Shown: positions 4,940 to 6,764 of the stretch, piece by piece
Layout of the letters: each line of letters opens with the position of its first letter
Numbering within the stretch: position 1 is the first letter of the stretch
Assembly (NCBI GenBank): GCA_003176035.1
Contig: PSRL01000020.1
Span: 1-6,764, forward strand
Direction of reading: 5' to 3'
Source: Verrucomicrobiota bacterium
GTDB lineage: Bacteria > Verrucomicrobiota > Verrucomicrobiia > Chthoniobacterales > Xiphinematobacteraceae
DNA length: 6,764 nt
Translations under genes and position numbers: made by a program
Notes under the pieces: generated by a model
The model's input: the letters and a program-made list of their open reading frames with translations, nothing else
What the model was told of the DNA's origin: nothing
Databases searched by the model: none

Positions 4940-5869
4940 ATGAAGATAGGATTGATGTTTGCGGGCCAGGGGGCCCAAACCGTGGGCATGGGTCATGACA
5001 TTTACGAAGCCTTTCCGAGCGCCGCAAAACTATTTCGGCATGCCGACGAACTTCTCAAATATGACCTCACTCAGGCCATGTTCCATGGCCCTGCAGAAGA
5101 ATTGACGAAAACAGCAATTTGTCAGCCGGCGCTCTATGTGCATGGTTTAGCGCTTCTATCGGCACTTAAGAGCGTTCTGCCGAACTTTCGCTTTGATGCG
5201 GCTGCCGGCCTTTCCCTCGGTGAATTTACGGCTTATGCGGCCGCTGGCGCATTCGACTTTGAGACCGGATTGAGATTAGTGACCCAAAGGGCCCGCTTCA
5301 TGCAAGAGGCCTGTGAGCAAACCACCGGCAGTATGGCGGCCATCATTGGAGCCGAAGAGACCTCTGTCCGCGACTTGGCGGCCGCAACCGATGTGGATAT
5401 CGCCAATCTCAATTGTCCAGGCCAAATCGTTATCTCCGGAGAACAATCAAAAATAGCCCTCGCAGTTTCTTTGGCAAAGGAATATGGCGCACGCAAAGCC
5501 GTAGAGTTAAAGGTGGCTGGAGCTTTTCACTCACGCTTAATGGAATCGGCCTATGAGCGACTTCGTCAGGAATTGGAAAATACTCCGCTTCTCCCTCCCT
5601 CCGTCCCGGTAGTCTGCAATGTAGATGCCATCGCGGTTGGCGACCCCTCGGATATTAGACGCACACTGGCTGAGCAAGTCACCGGCACCGTACGGTGGAC
5701 AGAATCCGTGCAATGTCTTGTAAATCAGCAGCGTTGCGATGTCCTCTTGGAATTGGGTCCCGGAGCAATCCTCGCCGGTTTGGTAAATCGTATTTCTAAG
5801 GAAGTCCGGGTCTTAAACGTCTCTAATAAAGCCACATTGGAAGAGGTTGTTAAGAGCCTTACAGTCTGA
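4940..5869 (+). CDS. fabD: Malonyl-CoA:acyl carrier protein transacylase
   Basis: Transfers malonyl from CoA to acyl carrier protein, supplying extender units for type II fatty acid synthesis in the cytoplasm. The 309 residues match E. coli FabD (309). Visible are the oxyanion-loop motif FAGQGAQ (7-13), the nucleophile S92 in GLSLGE (90-95), the malonate-binding arginine R117 in TQRARF (115-120), NCPGQIVISG (148-157), the catalytic H197 in GAFHSRLM (194-201), and the C-terminal ELGPG (271-275). The nucleophile elbow has L91 where E. coli has His (GHSLGE); this is a variant I associate with some other phyla, so it is not a defect. The gene stands apart from other fab genes and acpP, between a tRNA and nadA. 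It ends with tandem stops TGA TAG. Upstream are a 24-bp and a 14-bp palindrome and no ribosome site; the start is supported by the immediate conserved IGLMFAGQG N-terminus. Confidence 0.97.
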   Translation: MKIGLMFAGQGAQTVGMGHDIYEAFPSAAKLFRHADELLKYDLTQAMFHGPAEELTKTAICQPALYVHGLALLSALKSVLPNFRFDAAAGLSLGEFTAYAAAGAFDFETGLRLVTQRARFMQEACEQTTGSMAAIIGAEETSVRDLAAATDVDIANLNCPGQIVISGEQSKIALAVSLAKEYGARKAVELKVAGAFHSRLMESAYERLRQELENTPLLPPSVPVVCNVDAIAVGDPSDIRRTLAEQVTGTVRWTESVQCLVNQQRCDVLLELGPGAILAGLVNRISKEVRVLNVSNKATLEEVVKSLTV

Positions 5870-5988
5870 TAGATTAAACATGTATTTCGCTATAGTTAAC
5901 CCTGTATCCATGCGTCCTTTGAAACCGACGCCTCCGAGCAGATAAAACAGATCACTGGTTCTGTAATCCAGATCAATACCTCCACATC

Positions 5989-6764
5989 ATGTCCGTAAAG
6001 TCCACCGATATCGTACAAGACATTCTTGCTCTTAAGGCGGAACGCAAAGCGGTGATCCTAGCTCACAATTATCAAATCGCCGAGATCCAGGAAATCGCGG
6101 ATTTTGTCGGTGATTCTTTGGGGCTCAGTTATCAAGCGGCTAAAACTCGAGCAGAAGTCATCGCTTTTTGCGGCGTCCATTTCATGGGAGAAACAGCAAA
6201 AATTCTCAATCCATCCAAGCGCGTAGTTCTTCCCGATTTGAATGCCGGCTGTTCGCTTGCTGAGTCATGCCCAGCGGGTCAATTAGAAGCCTTTTTGGAT
6301 CAGAATGCAGATAAGCACTATTACGTGATCGCGTATATCAATTGCTCGGCAAAAGTGAAGGCATTGAGCGACGTCATTTGCACTAGTGGAAATGCAATAA
6401 AAATTGTCAACCGTGCTCCACGCGATCGCAATATTCTCTTTGTTCCGGATCAGAATTTAGGAGCTTGGGTCATGCAGCAAACGGGTCGCAAAATGGACCT
6501 CTGGCGGGGTTCGTGTTATGTCCATGTCGAATTCACATATCGCAGCATTACGAAGATTCGCGAAAAATATCCCGATGCTCCACTGGTGGTGCATCCCGAA
6601 TGTGTTGAATCCGTTCGTTTGCTTGCGGATATAGTTTGCTCAACAGAAAAGATGGTCGGTTTTTGCGCAAACAGCCCGGCAAAACGTTTTATTATTGTGA
6701 CTGAAGCAGGCATGCTGCACCGTCTACGCCGTGAAGTACCGCAAAAAATATTTATCCCGGGGCC
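5989..6764 (+). CDS. nadA: Quinolinate synthase, iron-sulfur enzyme (partial, 3' end outside window)
   Basis: Condenses iminoaspartate with dihydroxyacetone phosphate to quinolinate, the first committed step of de novo NAD synthesis after NadB. An open frame of 258 codons runs off the right edge; the family is usually 300-370 residues. Visible are LAHNYQIAEIQEIADFVGDSL (residues 24-44), FCGVHFMGETAKIL (60-73), LPDLNAGCSL (81-90) and VHPEC (201-205). C88 and C205 correspond to two of the three cysteines that hold the 4Fe-4S cluster (E. coli Cys113 and Cys200). The third lies beyond the window, so an intact cluster site cannot be confirmed. The ATG at 5989 gives a normal short N-terminus (MSVKSTDIVQDILALK) and has no ribosome site. 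The 119-nt spacer after fabD has a TATAGT (5891-5896) resembling a -10 box, without a convincing -35. nadB and nadC are not in view. Confidence 0.96.
   Translation, partial: MSVKSTDIVQDILALKAERKAVILAHNYQIAEIQEIADFVGDSLGLSYQAAKTRAEVIAFCGVHFMGETAKILNPSKRVVLPDLNAGCSLAESCPAGQLEAFLDQNADKHYYVIAYINCSAKVKALSDVICTSGNAIKIVNRAPRDRNILFVPDQNLGAWVMQQTGRKMDLWRGSCYVHVEFTYRSITKIREKYPDAPLVVHPECVESVRLLADIVCSTEKMVGFCANSPAKRFIIVTEAGMLHRLRREVPQKIFIPG

Overview
The window is a bacterial chromosome segment of moderate GC content (about half by eye). It carries five recognisable housekeeping genes on the + strand, one truncated gene on the - strand, and one serine tRNA. The proteins are full-length and intact where their ends are visible. 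The gene order hom, thrC, lysC followed by isolated fabD and nadA, with long poorly conserved spacers and weak Shine-Dalgarno sequences, would fit a Verrucomicrobia/PVC-type genome, perhaps a reduced symbiont. That placement is an inference from gene order and sequence feel, not shown by any marker in the window. There are no transposases, phage genes, CRISPR arrays or other obvious signs of transfer.

Layout. Bases 1-221 (- strand) hold the start of a predicted exported protein with a striking conserved block ending GIGHFIW; the rest lies to the left of the window. Bases 222-474 form a divergent control region with two short inverted repeats, a perfect 15-bp tandem duplication and two mutually exclusive stem-loops just ahead of hom. 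Then come hom (475-1770, homoserine dehydrogenase with a C-terminal ACT domain), thrC (1917-3011, threonine synthase) and lysC (3144-4364, aspartokinase with two ACT domains). The genes are separated by 146 and 132 nt. An 18-codon reading frame with a good ribosome site lies just before lysC. Inside lysC is a GTG with a good ribosome site at the position where other class LysC enzymes start a separate regulatory beta subunit. A perfect AGGAGG abuts the lysC stop but serves only a 29-codon frame of unknown meaning.

A tRNA-Ser(GGA) with encoded CCA (4573-4662) has its own plausible promoter. The spacer to fabD (4663-4939) contains an 11-bp tandem repeat, a perfect 24-bp palindrome and a 14-bp AT-rich palindrome almost touching the fabD start. 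fabD (4940-5869) encodes malonyl-CoA:ACP transacylase. nadA (5989 to beyond the right edge) encodes quinolinate synthase and is cut off before its third iron-sulfur cysteine.

How the genes work together. LysC, Hom and ThrC cover the first, third and last steps from aspartate to threonine; aspartate-semialdehyde dehydrogenase and homoserine kinase are not here. ACT domains on LysC and Hom imply end-product feedback. FabD (malonyl loading for fatty acids) and NadA (NAD precursor synthesis) are unrelated core functions. No new multi-gene system is visible; the points worth following are regulatory: the internal lysC start, the small frames around lysC, the leader structures, and the palindromes before fabD.
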